Below the pieces are notes generated by a model, which worked only from the letters and a program-made list of their open reading frames with translations, had not been told where the DNA came from and ran no database searches. A DNA stretch of 64,000 bases from positions 74,461,839 to 74,525,838 of the forward strand of contig OX344761.1 in NCBI GenBank assembly GCA_947034895.1, given 5' to 3'. This document shows, in pieces, positions 1 to 12,723 of this stretch (the first letter of the stretch is position 1; each line of letters begins with the position of its first letter). Position numbers and translations under genes: made by a program. This DNA is from Rhytidiadelphus loreus. Its lineage: Eukaryota > Streptophyta > Bryopsida > Hypnales > Hylocomiaceae.

Positions 1-59
1 CTTTGAGTTTGATTTTGGTTCGATTTGTTTAGTTCTGGTGGAAAAAAAAAGAAACAGAG

Positions 60-174
60 AAAAAAAATGATCCGCCAGGGACTCGGTCCCCTGGTTGCTG
101 TGTACTGTTTCCTGTATCAATGGAAATTGTGTATGTGATTCAAGAAAAGAAGAAAAAAAAAGAAAAAAGAAAAA
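60..174 (+). repeat. 3' tail of a LINE/SINE-type retroelement
   Basis: The stretch with GTGTACTGTTTCCTGTATCA followed by AATGGAAATTGT and an A-rich tail matches a second copy at 17307-17386, which also ends in poly-A. Two copies sharing a 3' end next to poly-A fit target-primed retrotransposition. The family is not identified. The A tail here is interrupted by G residues, so the copy is probably old. Confidence 0.45.
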
Positions 175-429
175 CTTGGAGTGATTGCAAAATTTCTATT
201 CAATATCCAACAATCAAGACAGAAACAAATTCCCCTTTAACTTAGTTGTAGAAAGAATGTTGATTTTAGCTGAGACAAAATATCACAATGTCAAATATTT
301 ACCGTACATGTGAACATGGGAGTGTTGACACTTTACATCCAACTGCATTTTCCAATTATTCAAATTGATGGATTTTTGAGCATGTAGAAGTTGAACTTAT
401 CTACACTGTCTTAGCTATGAAATGTTGCA

Positions 430-668
430 TCGATATCTTAAACCCTAAATGTCCAAGACACCAAATTCTAGTGTCAACAAAACTTTGAAGTTAAATAAAA
501 TCTTATCATATCAATCTTTTTAATAATTAATAATTAATTTAAAAAAAATTGAGTTTAGCATTTGCATCAAAAATTTGATTTTGAAAATGAATGATTGATA
601 TGATTTTTCTATTCCAGATTTTGTGCAAGGGTGTCCATTGTAAATCTTGATTTTCTAATGTTTGATCC
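430..668 (+). repeat. Dispersed repeat, copy of 49335-49550 (opposite strand)
   Basis: Read in reverse complement, 49335-49550 matches this stretch over most of its length. Shared blocks include AAAACTTTGAAGTTAAATAAA, GATTTTGTGCAAGGG and AATCTTGATTTTCTA. The match stops at about 668, where the inverted-repeat element at 669-997 begins, so that element may have inserted here. No coding potential seen. Confidence 0.5.
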
Positions 669-997
669 CTAGTTTGCTTTTAATTCTAAATTGTGTTTCA
701 ATTCTTATTCATCTTGTGGAATGACAATTAGGCTTGATTGCATGCAATCTAATCACATTGGATAGTTTAAGTCCCACCCTTCCAAGAAGAGGGGATCAAT
801 AGTCTTTTTGCACCACTTGAGGTGGTAATTTGTATTTAATCCCCTCTTTTAGTAAGGATGGGACCTAAACCTCAATAGTTATAGAAGAAGACAACCCAAT
901 ACGATTAAATTGCATGCAATCATGCCTAACTGTCATTCCAAAAAATATACCGGATGAACAAAAATTCAAACGCAATCTAGAATTCAAAGTTAACTAG
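669..997. mobile_element. Inverted-repeat (MITE-like) element, about 330 bp
   Basis: The two halves fold on each other. GGAATGACAATTAGGC and TTGATTGCATGCAATCT on the left pair with the right end, which in reverse complement reads GGAATGACAGTTAGGC and ATGATTGCATGCAATTT. Pairing extends with mismatches to CTAG at each end. It has no ORF. The superfamily is unknown, because no clear target-site duplication could be read. Confidence 0.6.
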
Positions 998-1633
998 TTG
1001 ATAACTCTTATGGATTCCATAGTTTCTTTGATTTCTACAGGATTTACAGAAAAGCAGCAGCGGCACACCATACCATCATCAGATCAACACGAACAATCCA
1101 TTTCAGCACAACTGCCATGATCTCCTCAAGAATTCGTTCTAGTAAATGAAACACTAACATCATCATCTCTAATTTCATAGCCAGGTCGTTTCTCTCCTCA
1201 AATGTGCCATTCTCATATACAACGGATCCCTTTTCCCTGACGTCAACAATTCTCAAAGATGCAACATAACTAGGGAATAGTTGCACCGATAGAAATGCAG
1301 CAACCAACGATTTCAATTGATGCAAACTACCTAGGAAATATGTGCACCTACAGAATTCCAGCACACAAAAACTCCCAGTGATGATTCCTCTTTTAGTTGC
1401 CAATAAGATCAGATCACAATCGTTTATGTTAAATGGTAGGAATTATGCTCAGTTATAATTAGTGACGATTACAGGTTCGCATTTCCTTTCAGATAGTGTT
1501 GTTACAAGCTTAGGAGAATACACAACATAGAAAAGAGTCTCCAGTGTGCACGTTGCCTTGTCCCTCCCTATGGGACTCGCTCCCCCATGTGATGTGTGCT
1601 GTTTTCCTCCAGTTGTGATTCTGGAGTCCATCA
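998..1633. other. 3' flank of the Bet v 1-like gene; no gene seen
   Basis: Open frames on both strands here lack recognisable domains and overlap one another. The 3' UTR of the gene ending at 1634 (minus strand) must lie here, but I could not fix a polyadenylation site. Confidence 0.4.
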
Positions 1634-3292
1634 TCAAGGCCAGTCTTCGTGTGTGTCGCACTGTTTCTGGATGGCCTTCATGGATTCGAAGTGCACCTTC
1701 TTGATGTCCTCCGGCGGCAGGACGGAAGGGTCCCGGGTCTCGTACTCCATCTGCCAGTGCAAGATGGAGTCGGTGCCATTGGAGCATTCCTGCACCTGCA
1801 AGCGGGTCACAAGTGTGCTGTACCGATGGTCGTCCACCAGCTCCCACGCCATCGTGCCACGCTCCTCGTCGTACTCCACCACGCGCTCCTTGTTCACGCG
1901 CTCCACGCCCCCCGTTATGGCTTCACATGCAACAACCAGTGAACAGGAAGGAATTCACAACAAGAAGCCATGGGACGCACTGACAGAGGATGGAAGGAAG
2001 AATGGGCGTACGTCGGGGGTGCGAATTTTGACGCAGAAGAAGATTGAACTCTTTCTGGCTATCACATGGGGCCCGTCAAGTGAGAAAACCAAGAAAGGAT
2101 GGAAGTTTGACGCCCCTTGATTAGTGGGCGTTAGGGTTGAGAATTCGAAACATAAGGTTGAATTCTGGTTATCGCATGGGGTATGTCGAGAGAGAAAACA
2201 AAAAAGGAAGTGTGACGTGAATTTCTTGAGTGAGGCAAATTAGGAGGAAACAAGGGAGCTGTAAGGAGAGAGCAGCGAAAAGAAATTCTCAAAATGTAGT
2301 TCCTCCCCTTAAATTTTTGAGAAAACCTAGAATGACTACCCTCAAATGTAGGAAAAAACAGAAGCTGAAAACTGCTCCAGTTTGCGGCTCTGACGCCCCT
2401 CTAATGCACCGAGAATAGAGATCATCACCGACACATCACAACGAGTAATTGGGTTTATGATATCGAGAATTGAACTCACTCAGAATTAGGTTCACTATAG
2501 GGTATCCAAGACCGCGGACTTCTAGTTGATGCTGTCTCCCCACATAGCAGCAACAAGGGAACATTTTTCTCTTCAATCGATAATTCAAAAACGAAACTCC
2601 ATTCGATGAGGGGGGGACTTGAATCGACAACCTTCTTTTCACTTTAACTGGAATTTAATCAGTAAGCTCTTAGACAAATTTCCCTCTGTTTCATTATTTA
2701 CGGTTTCACACACAGATTATAGGCACTACTTCTAGAGGAACGGTGTCATTTGGTCCACAGAACTTGAGCAAGACCACAATAGAAGCGGGTATTCTAAACT
2801 GCTCCAAAACCCACCACCGAGAATTAGATCCACCGAAAATGGCGTTCAGAGGTTGGTGAACATCACCGACACATCACAAAAAGCCATGGAGAGAATGAAC
2901 CGAAATTGAGAGATTGCACATACTCAAGATTATTCTCCAAACCTAGTCCATTTGCCTCTCCAGCAGTATCATTAGAAAACATGGAGTGCACTGTAAACTA
3001 TACTGAGGCCTGCAGTGCTGCTCCAAAACGTGTGCAGCTTGATTCTCTGAGACCCAAGTAAGTAAAACTAGCTACCAAGTACCCAAACCAAGGAACCCTG
3101 AGGATGTTTCTTACCAGGGCCAAGAGTTATGAGACGGACAGTGCCGGCCCCGCCATCGCCTTCCACACGTTCAGACTTCTGGAAGAATTGGGGCAGAACT
3201 TGCGGAAGAATAGTGTCTGAGTTCCGAGCGATCCTCATGCACCGTTCTTTATCACACCCTCGTGCAGCCCACTGGAACAACAGCGTCCCCAT
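1634..3292 (-). CDS. Bet v 1 / PR-10-like (SRPBCC fold) small ligand-binding protein, two exons
   Basis: Exon 1 is 3292-3115 and exon 2 is 1920-1634. The donor G|GTAAGA and the acceptor GAAG|CC join in frame to read TLGP-A-ITGG. The spliced product is 154 residues, close to the usual 150-160 of Bet v 1. The glycine-rich loop GDGGAGT lies at residues 45-51, followed by VRLITLGP, then a KERVVEYDEE strand, a WELVDDHRYSTLVTRLQV strand pair and a C-terminal helix rich in K, Q and E. Family members bind small hydrophobic ligands in the cytosol and include PR-10, MLP and norcoclaurine-synthase-like proteins; which role applies here cannot be told. The frame stays open upstream of ATG 3292 to a stop at 3367, and that stretch (KFDIHV before the ATG) looks like the usual first beta strand, so the true start may lie in a missed exon. 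The 1194-bp intron has no recognised insertion. Confidence 0.72.
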
Positions 3293-3371
3293 ACTTGACT
3301 GCCAAGTCAATACATGGATGTCAAATTTCACAACTAAACACTCGCTGGCCACCGTGCATGCTCTCTAGAAT

Positions 3372-3402
3372 CAATTAGGGTTTCAGGGTTTCAGGGTTTC
3401 AG
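3372..3402 (-). promoter_or_regulatory. Telo-box-like motif and CTGAAACCC triplet upstream of the Bet v 1-like gene
   Basis: On the gene's strand, three tandem copies of CTGAAACCC run into AAACCCTAA, the plant telo-box core. Telo-boxes are known in plant promoters and 5' UTRs. The array lies about 80-110 bp upstream of ATG 3292. Its position in a promoter or 5' UTR is inferred. Confidence 0.35.
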
Positions 3403-6200
3403 AATTCATCGCGGAATTCATTCCAAACGAACTCGCTGGGATGAATGGCAAGGCAGATACAGCTAGCGACTCCCCCATACTGTCAAACTCATTGCAAAAG
3501 TCCAATTTTGACCAAATTCAGCGCAAAGTCTTACCGTCGAGCGTATGAAGGCTCAATTTGAAGAGGCGCTCCAGCCGAGGGTGGTTCCTTGAACAGTCTG
3601 TCTGTCTGACCTTGAAAAATGAGTCACAGAGAGGTGAAGTTACAGGGTTGCATTGTATGATAGATGAGGCTATGGAAAGACTACGGTGCCCGCCCCGAAT
3701 TGGCACCTTTGGCATCTACCATAGTCATCGTGATTGCGTGATTCGTTTCTCCAGTTTTTAGATTCGTCCAATGCTGCCGTACTGCACAGTACTGTGTCCA
3801 CTGGGGCCATTTGCTTCTGAAGCTTCTGAAGAATCTCTCAAAGATGTACTGTAGACTAATAGACGAAGTGCATACAATTGCATAGAGTATACAATTCCTA
3901 ACCTTGATTTTTGGCTTTGCTTGGAGAAACGCCCAAAACATGCACTCATACCTGCTTCAACCTTACGAAACAGGATGGCCTTGATCAGAGTTGATTGGGT
4001 TGGGCAGGTACTTGGTAACTTGGGTTACTTATTAACCCCCAATATCCCCCCTTTCATAATAGGACAAAACTGTCAAGAACTTGAGCAACTTGTTTGCTCA
4101 TTTTTCTTGGATTAGATTGAATGTAACCATAGGATCTTGTAGTTCACATTGAGAGTGAGCACCTCAAAAAAATTTCAAATTATTTGGCCACACAATTTTG
4201 TAGATATTGAAGTTTGAAGTTTTATTTGGGTCAATGTAAAAAGAGAACAATGCACTTTGAAGGAGCATATCTCAATGAGAATATTTTGAAATGATGACCT
4301 TTTGTGCTCAATGAAAGACAAGAGAATTGAAAGAATGCTCATCTAAAATTTCACAACATTTGGGTCATTTTGCAATTTTGGGTAGAGCTTGCAATGTGTA
4401 GTGGTCATTGAAATGAGAGTAGTGTTTGTAAGAAAAACAAGAATAGACACACTTGTCTTCTCCTTGAGCTCCTTGGATTAATCATTTTTGAGGTGGAAAA
4501 CAATTGCATTTGTTGGCTGACTTTGTAGCCCATGCCCAAACTAAACCCCCAAATTGAACCATAAACTACACTACACCATTCAATTTTGAAAATTCCAAAG
4601 GGCGGAGTTTAACTCAAAATTTGATGAAATTGTTGCCATTGGATTCATAATGCAAATTTTAAAAATTAAAATTTTATTGTGAAAAAATTCAAAATTAGAG
4701 AAGAAACAACTCAAATAAGAAGGGCAACGACCAAAAGATGATACTTGGGTCACTTGGGTCATCAAGGGTTAAGAGAGAGAAATAACTTAGACTACTATTG
4801 GGCTAGCATGATTTGAGAGTTTGTTCATTCAAGGTCCCACAACACTTCTCAAGAGAAATAGTGAGCAACTCTGAGAGTCTAGGACTATCCCCCCCAAAAG
4901 AGACAACCCATCTACCCTACAAATATTAGCTTCTTTTGGACCCCTAGCTCATAAAATCTTTTTTAACAACCCCTTTAAATATACAATATATGCTAATATG
5001 GTTAATTATGCATACATGGCATATAGAAACAAGCACGACCTACGAATACAAATACTATATATGGACATTGGTATTCAAATACAATTATCATAAATATTAT
5101 ATATATGGATGTGGCATATAGATATGGCATATGGTTAAATATTCCATATCAATTGTTATATGGGTTCAAAAAAATATATGGTAGGGGATAATGAAAAATT
5201 AATATAAAATTTCAACTTTAATTTTTGGGCACAAAGATATTGAAAAATAAATAAAAATAAACTTTTTAATTTAAGGGACTTGGAATCAAGCTTTGGATTT
5301 TTCCTTTTTAGTGAATATGTATCCTTTTATAGGAGGGGCTGTAAGCAACTAAGAAACAATTAGGTAAGGAAGTCCAATATTTTGACCCAAAAATGTTGGA
5401 CATATGTAGAGAAGGGACACAAGTGAATGAGGGTTCATAATGGGTTTATTTACCTTACCTATTTCAATTTAAGAATTGTTTAAATGAGATTGGAAGTGGT
5501 GATGTTGATGCTAGGATTAATTGAAGTAGTTGAAATTGATGGGGAGGGATTGGTTGTTTTCAAGTATTCTTTTGTAAAGAAGAAAGTAAATTGAGTATTT
5601 TATGAAAATATTTTTGATATTTATAAAGTGTATTTTTAATGGCTAATTGTGGAAGTTTGAAGTCTTTTGTGATATATAAAATATGCCCAATTTCCTTGAA
5701 AAAAATGGGCAACTTCAAGCTTATAGAAAGAAAAAAGGCAAATGTGTTAAAATAATGCCAAGTATAATGATGTCCCTACACAATGTTGCCACAATGTTTC
5801 CAAAACCTCATTTTATCCATCATGCAAAGCCAACTCATACAAAAATTGCATACAAAAAGTACATACAAAAATTACATACTCAAAATTGGCCTTTTTCAAT
5901 TCAAACCCAGTATGAAGGGGCCATGAAACTCAATACCTTCTTGAAAAAAAGGCCACATAACCATTTGTCTAAAAACAAAAAAAGACCCACTAGTCCAAGG
6001 CTAGGCACCAATGGTGATGACAATTGTGGGTATGCTGTCCATCCTAGATTAATTTTGTAATACTTTGTAATAGTGGTTGACATTAATTCAATCCTAGAGT
6101 TCGAGTCAAAAGAAAAGTGATTATTGCAGTAAGTAAATTCAATGAATTCAATTTTATGATGCTTGGTTGGGATAGATGGGGTTGTACCTTGGTGCAATGT
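3403..6200. other. Gene-poor stretch with AT-rich tracts and a diverged repeat
   Basis: No gene is supported. About 4112-4200 carries a diverged copy of a subterminal module shared by many intergenic elements in this window, with TAACCATAGGATCTTGTA, then AAATTTCAAA, CCACAC and a GATATT stretch. Positions 4980-5190 are rich in ATATGG/CATAT words. The longest open frame (5683-6060) is lysine- and asparagine-rich low-complexity sequence. Confidence 0.4.
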
Positions 6201-6229
6201 AGTTTTTATACAAAGAATGTTTGGGCATA

Positions 6230-8990
6230 GTTTTGCTTCACATATATAGTGTGTAGGGATTGGACAAGTGTAGGGGTGTAACTAATTTGGATCTATTTGT
6301 TCTTGTATATGTCCATCTATTGTATCTGCATTGTTTAGTGGGTATAAAATATGTCAAGTTTGCATGAGAAATGAGTTTGTGGATTTTATATACTACTTTG
6401 TTATGTCTTTGAATTTGTAGAGCTTTAATGTTTACTTCAATGCACCAAATGGTAGTGTATGTAGTCATGTATCCATTTGGTTTAAGTTGTAAAGAAGGGA
6501 TAAAATAGAAGGATATTTAGTGGGCTTGAAGAGATGTTTTTAGGCAAAGCTTGTATAAAGCATTTTTTATAAAAGGAATTGGTGAGGTATATTTCCAAGC
6601 AAATTGTTGTAGATTGAGAATTTATTGGCCGTTGTTTGTAATGAGTTGGTCTATAGTTGTGATGTGGTAGTGCATTAGTTTACTAATGTGTTTGGATGAA
6701 ATTTATTCTTTGAGATAGGACAACGTTTGTGGAGGTAGGTTACTAGATTGTTCAAGAAGTGTTTGTAGTCATGGTATTTTGGGTAGATATATATTCCAAA
6801 GGTGGAATTTTGCTTTATGTTTGAAGAAGTAGAGAGTAAAGGAAATAGGTGAATGGATACATGCAACTTCAATGAGGAGTGGGAGTTTTTGAGAGTGTCC
6901 ATTTTTAATATAGACATAATATATTAGTCTCAATATATGGATGATACTTAGTCTACCTTGATTATTAAGTGAATCTTTGAGCTATTCATGAATGCAGATT
7001 AGATATGTTGTTTTGAAAAAGAAGGCGTCTAGGTTGAATTGTTTTGTAAAAGTTGGATGGTGTATTATTAGGAAGACCACTTTTGTTTTTGACAAGTTTA
7101 ATGATTTGTCTATCAAGTTTCTAGATATATTGATGCCATAAACTATAGCACCATGTAGTATGTGTATCCAATTTTTGGTTTAATTACTGTGTCAATCATG
7201 CCAATTTTCACATCTCATGCCAAACTTTTGTTTATTAGTTCATATTGTGTAGATAGTTTTAGAAAGGGGTGAATGCACAATTGAGTGGCTTGTCACAATG
7301 TTGAAATCTAGAACAACTAATTTTCAAATGTATTTAGAATGCATTAGAAAAATTGAAAACATACAAAGAAATTTGGTTTTGTATTATACTTAACTTAATT
7401 TCAAATACGTCTATGTTGTCGATTAATTTTTAAAGTCCTATTAAAGCAAAGGGGACTTTTAAAAATACATGGCTATGACAAATCTATTGTTAGTAAATTC
7501 TTTAAAAAAAATTTAAACACTCTTTTGTTACTTAAACAAATAAAAGGATTATGATTCTAATAGGTGTTATCTTAAATTTTATTACAAATGATAGTCTTGC
7601 ATTATAGACATTCATACAACATTTGGAAGGGATTTTAAGAACTATCCAAAGACTAAAATTTATGAAGTCCTTTTCACCTTTATATAATTTTATTTTTTTA
7701 ATCTATTTTGGTCCAAGTTTCATTATTTTACAATCTCTAAAGGAGCCAATCAAGGTAGGGACTTTTGAAATGATGTATGTACACTTAATACATTGCAAAA
7801 ATGAAACACTTGACCATGCATTTACTTGTGGGTGGTTTATTTTGCAAATTCTAGTTGAGTGAGGAAATCATTTGAATTCCAAAGTATGGATATGCCTCAT
7901 TTTGGTAGAGCATGGGGAGATTTTGGCCTCAATAGTTAATATTGTGGGATAGAATGTGTACTTTGAAAGCTTTTGGAGTCATTTTGGTTTATGTGGACAT
8001 TTTGTTATAGTGCATTCAAGGAACACTGAGGTCCATACTTGCCCAATCATAAAAAATTCAATTTTGTTTAGTTGATGTTGGACTAAAGATATGTCATTGA
8101 ATAGAGATGCCAAATCATTAGCATAGCTAGGTAGATATGTTAATGGTTGTTTTAAAGGTGTAAAATGTACATTCTTGGTTGTTTTGGTCTAGCTAATAGA
8201 GTAGTGGTTCTAGAAAGATAATGATGCTATAAGAAAATGTCTACTAAAATCCGTCACAAAAATTATGAAAATGTCACACAAAACAAGTTTTTTTTTATAG
8301 TGTGAAGAGGCTTGGTGAAGAGGTAAGGGCCAAGTATATCAATCTTATTATATGTTTTTTAGAAGAATTGGAATGGATTTGATTTATTTGAAGTGATCTT
8401 TAGAGATGATTGTTGTAGAGTTTGAGTGTATAATTGCATCTTGTAGGTAGCCTAGTTCAGTCATAAAGGCAGTAGTTGGAGATGATCAATTGAGCCAAAA
8501 GCATTTTTGAAAACAATATATAGAGATCAATATTTTTGTTTGCATGTCTAACATCTTTTAAGTTGATATGAATAGTTGGAGTTCACTTGGCATGCTATGC
8601 AACTTTTGTGTCTAAATCCTTCTAGGATGTCATGTAGGATTTGGTTTCTTATCTATGTCACTAGTAGAGTTTGAATAGTATTGGTGAAGAATTTGTAGAT
8701 TGTATTTGCTAGTATTATTGATTTGAAGTTGCAAAGTTGGATAGAATCTTATTTATTATAGAGGAAAATGGTGAGGTGTATATTGTACAAGTTACTTTGG
8801 TATTTATTATTGTTTGTAATTGAGCTATGGTTGAAAAAATTGTAATGTAAGTTGTAGATGAGTTACTTAACTTAATTGGGTCTTAGAAAATTAGTAGGAC
8901 AAGTTTTAAGAAGCATGGGACAAGCCTCAATACAAGTTGCAATACACTTGCACAACCTTCTCCAATGGCACTGTTAGAAGGGCAAATGGT
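6230..8990 (-). pseudogene. Decayed LINE-type reverse transcriptase
   Basis: Read on the minus strand with frame changes, the stretch shows remnants in the order expected for a plant LINE polymerase. A YAND box (8125-8114) followed by LASLFNDISLVQHQLNKIEF stands where YADD lies. About 180-230 bp further comes YPYFGI, where YxYLGI is usual, and then IDTVIKPKIGY followed by IVYGINISRNLID, like the C-terminal tract after the polymerase domain. Stops and frameshifts break every frame, so it is inactive. The endonuclease half was not found. Limits are approximate. No target-site duplication or poly-A was identified for this copy. Confidence 0.45.
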
Positions 8991-8999
8991 GGACTAAGA

Positions 9000-10489
9000 A
9001 ATGGATTAGGTTATGGAGAATAAGAGGATGTGTCGAATTAGAGAGTGTAATTTTAAAGGAATGAATGTAGAAGAATATCTACATCAATACAAGAAATGTC
9101 CCACCATGATCTCTAGATTTTGAGTGAAAAGTACATAATGAATGTTTTAATCTCTATAGTCCATGGCCTTTAACATAAAACCCCACTCAATACTACAATT
9201 TCTATTGCAAAGAGCAAAAAACTTTGAAACTTATTTAATTTGTATATCTAACCATGTGATCTTGTACAGTTAGACAAGTATAAGAATGTAGAAGAAATTT
9301 CAAAAACTTTGTCCACATAGATTGCAAGATATTTGTATTTAAAGTGAAGAAAACAAAAAAAAATTGCACCTTCCATGACTAGATTATTAGACTTTGAGTC
9401 TTTGTAGCTTAAAAAAGTTTTGCACTACAAATTTTAAATTGATAAAATTTTATGTTGAAAAATTGAGTTGACATGCAAGATTTTTTTTAAATCACTAGAT
9501 TTTCATTCTTTTAAAAATTGATAAATAAGAAATAAGTACAACTTTGAAGGAAAATCTAAATTGTTAACAATTCTAAGATGGAATTGAAACACGCTGATTC
9601 CAACAATGAGATTGTTTCAATAAGAATTCTAAACCTTGTAGACCTTTTTTTAAAAATTGAGTTAAAAAAGGAATCAAATACATTGTTTTATCAAGAAGAT
9701 GCTATAATTGCGTACAAAAAAAATACCCTTTCTAACTTTGAGATCACTAATCCAAATGGAATGAATAAAAAAAGGTCTATGTAGATAAAGACATAATCTA
9801 TGAGAAACAAATGTTTTAAAATTTAATTTTAATTTTTTGTGTGATTTTTTTCCTATCTAGTGTCCTAAAATTTAGCCTTAGGATGGCATAAAGTTTTCTC
9901 CCAGAAACCAATAAAAATAAAAAATTTATTCCCAAGAAAGCTAGTATGTTTTTCTATCTTCAAAAAAAGTTTTAAAAAATTGTGCTAAAAATTGAGATCA
10001 TAAGAACTTGTATGAACTTTCATTATTTTGTTCTCCTAGGGGACAATGGGACTTTAGGGATTAATCTATCTTCAATTCACTCCTCTAAACAAACAATTAT
10101 AGTATGAAGGACTTAGTCCCAAAGCATGAACTCACTATTCAATCAAGGTTCTAATCAAACTTCTGCCAATGCAACTTTTGTCAATGCAAAGCCTCCTCAT
10201 CTCAACTCACCAAAGTCAAAAAATTATTTTTGGAAGCACAACAACTTCCATTTGAAATTGATGTCAAATCCTTTTCACTTCATTGATTTACTATACTAGT
10301 GCTTGTAATACCAATTTTCCAAAGTCACACTATTATAAACTAGTGCATAGTGAAACATTATTATATTATAAAAAAATCCTCTTTAGGGTAACATTGATAT
10401 AGAAGGTGACACTTATTTTGCACACTCACAAATACAATAAATACTGAATGATATCAGTTGTTGATTGATTTGGCCAAAAGTGATGTTCA
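9000..10489. other. AT-rich intergenic stretch with one repeat copy
   Basis: About 9250-9345 carries the shared subterminal module (TAACCATGTGATCTTGTA, GAAATTTCAAAAAC, TCCACA, GATTGCAAGATAT). Apart from that copy nothing is recognisable and no gene is supported. Confidence 0.4.
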
Positions 10490-10975
10490 TTCTAGAAGCT
10501 CCATAAAATTGTTTACCAATGAGGCAAGGGTCTGTTTTGCATCCTTGAAAAAGGGTCCCCTCTAGTGAACAAAATTGTCTTAATATATGGCTCCTCTTAC
10601 CAAACTCCAATCCTTGAATTAACTAGTAAGAGCATCCCCACCAGTGAGTTCTGTATCCCTAAAGCTTTAGGGAAAAGACTTCATATGCAAATAGAGATAC
10701 AGAAATTTCATCGCACCAACCTTTATCCAAAACCTGCATCTCTAAAATATACAAATTTCTGTAAAACTCTTCTCCAGTTCTGTATCAAGAGGTTGATATG
10801 GAGAACTTGCGAGGTCTCATCCCTACTTGAGGTCCCAAGCTCAGTAAACAGATAGAGAAATGGAAGAGATGGTGGGGATGCTCTAAATCCCTCCTAAGTA
10901 TCTAGCATAATACGTTGAGAGGACCATTGCCTGGTTATACAATAATATTATCATTTCCTTCTCAAAAGTTGTTGA
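10490..10975. repeat. Dispersed repeat interrupted by a MITE; uninterrupted copy at 31790-31900
   Basis: TTTTGCATCCTTGAAAA, GTGAACAA and TATGGCTCC (before 10600) and GAGGACCATTGCCT (from about 10919) are contiguous at about 31818-31872 but are separated here by some 325 bp that include the MITE at 10630-10883. The 31.8-kb copy therefore approximates an empty site. No protein is encoded. Confidence 0.5.
10630..10883. mobile_element. Tourist-like MITE (PIF/Harbinger type)
   Basis: The ends are GAGCATCCCCACCA and its complement TGGTGGGGATGCTC. Both sides carry TAA (10627-10629 and 10884-10886), a 3-bp target duplication typical of PIF/Harbinger elements. The element is 254 bp with no ORF. GAGCATC-type ends are common among plant MITEs. 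Confidence 0.75.
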
Positions 10976-12723
10976 TTTCCGAGAGGAAGAACGGGTCCAC
11001 AATGACAAGCCATGGCATGGGAGCCCACTCAAGCTACATCAAATTGACTCACTACCAGATTGACTACCAGAATTTGCAACGTCACCTTCGCAGTCTGTCT
11101 GGTGACGCAAGCTAAGCTTAATCCTACCCAGACGGAGAGCATCTGGCATGGCTGATGAAGCAGCGGTGATTTCTGAAGTGATTTTTTTGATAGTACTGTA
11201 GTGATAAGGCCAATTAATTTTTTACTGTTATTTCCATACTATTTTCAAAATGTATTTCATGTGTTTTTTAGTCCAGTTGTCAATCCCACTGGGCCAATTG
11301 GCTATTGGGGTCTCCTCTCAATAAACACTGGGTGGGGGTGCTCCAGCATCCTTTTGGAACGATGCGGAATGCTCGTATCGAAACCCACCCACCCAGCTGG
11401 CTTCATTGAACTCTGGAACGACGCTGATTGAATTCTCCAAAAGCAACCATTCCAACAGCTGCACGGAAGTCTAGCTGCCTGAATCCTTCTTTGGAAGCGT
11501 GCATTTCCTGGGCCTTCAAGGTGTTATGCGTTGTGACGTCACCCACATATTCAACCCAGAGAGGCTCAAAAATACTTTTCAGAGATTTCCAGACAGGTAT
11601 CACAAGGTGTGCAATGGTGGAGTTGACAATTTAGTAGTAGGTCAATCATTTTATTTCATTGAAATGGTTGGACAGCGTTGAATTAAATATTCTAGATACC
11701 AGTTGACATGTGCGCCTGGCATGTAGGAAGACCCGCTACGAATAATTGGCAGGTCTCCCTACGAAATTGCATGATGAAAACCTAAAACAATGTTATTTTG
11801 AATGCTCACGTGACTGTGCTATTGGAGGAGAAAGTGGGAGAATCTGAATGCCCATGTTATTAGCGTATACACAAATTTACACCAACCCAAACTTGTTTAC
11901 AAGATCAGATTGCCTTGGAGCAATTTGGTGTACAAATTCGTAAATTATACGGAGTACTCCGTAAGTGATATGCATATTTTGTTTTCATGAGTTTCAATGT
12001 ACTGGAAAAATGCCGGAAACCATTCAAGATGCCGGAAAAATCACAGATTGGTCAACTTGACAAACTGTTGACACGATACTGTCTCTGTTAACACAAATTC
12101 AAATTGCTATGGGCCACAGCAGCTATCAAAAATGTCAATGAAAGAAAAAGCTCGAAAATAATCTAGAAAACTTGCCTACGTAGACCGAGGTTCCAGTAGT
12201 AACGTTGGATTTACAGAAATTTTGAACTCACAGAATTTGCACGATTTTGTGCACCTAATTTCCACGAACCGAACACGCACTGAATTCAGCTGACGAGCAG
12301 AGATCGACACTACCCTGAGCTGTACACCCGCGAAACATTCTTCCCATACATTTGGGGTGTCTGTCCCCTGAGCAATTCTCCACCCATCTCAACTAATTAC
12401 CAATCGTGTCCACAATCCTCTCAGACCAAAAAATTGCATCAGGAGATGATCAACCAAAGGAAGCCCAGCTGCCCATGAATCGCGAGCGAGATTCTCTTAA
12501 CAAGTCTAACTTTACTGCAAATCCTGGTTACAACTGTCTAATTCATCACCTCAACATCCAGATTCTTCACAAGCTCCACAAAATCACAAGGATTTGAGTT
12601 CCCATTGCGAATAGGCAGTTTCATATCATGTTTCGAATCGGGAGGCTACTACGCTGAATTTGCGTTGAATGTGCCGAAGCTTGCAGAGCAGGAATCGCAA
12701 GGAATTGGAAAGAATCCCACGCG
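10976..12723. other. Intergenic stretch downstream of the GH105 gene
   Basis: Less AT-rich than its surroundings, but the open frames here are short and lack recognisable motifs. It contains a 16-bp perfect palindrome at 11948-11963 (TACGGAGTACTCCGTA). The 3' UTR of the GH105 gene (stop at 12724) lies at the right end. Confidence 0.4.

Noticed and set aside
1449..2120. Several long overlapping open frames on both strands
   Set aside because: They are shadows of exon 2 of the Bet v 1-like gene in other frames; only the minus frame ending at 1634 shows family motifs.
5683..6060. 125-codon plus-strand open frame
   Set aside because: Lysine/asparagine/histidine-rich low-complexity translation of AT-rich DNA, with no domain and no gene context.
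7623..7862. Plus-strand frame with HCKNETLDHAFTCGW resembling a zinc-binding motif of reverse transcriptases
   Set aside because: The polymerase remnants in the same region run on the minus strand, so this match is probably chance.
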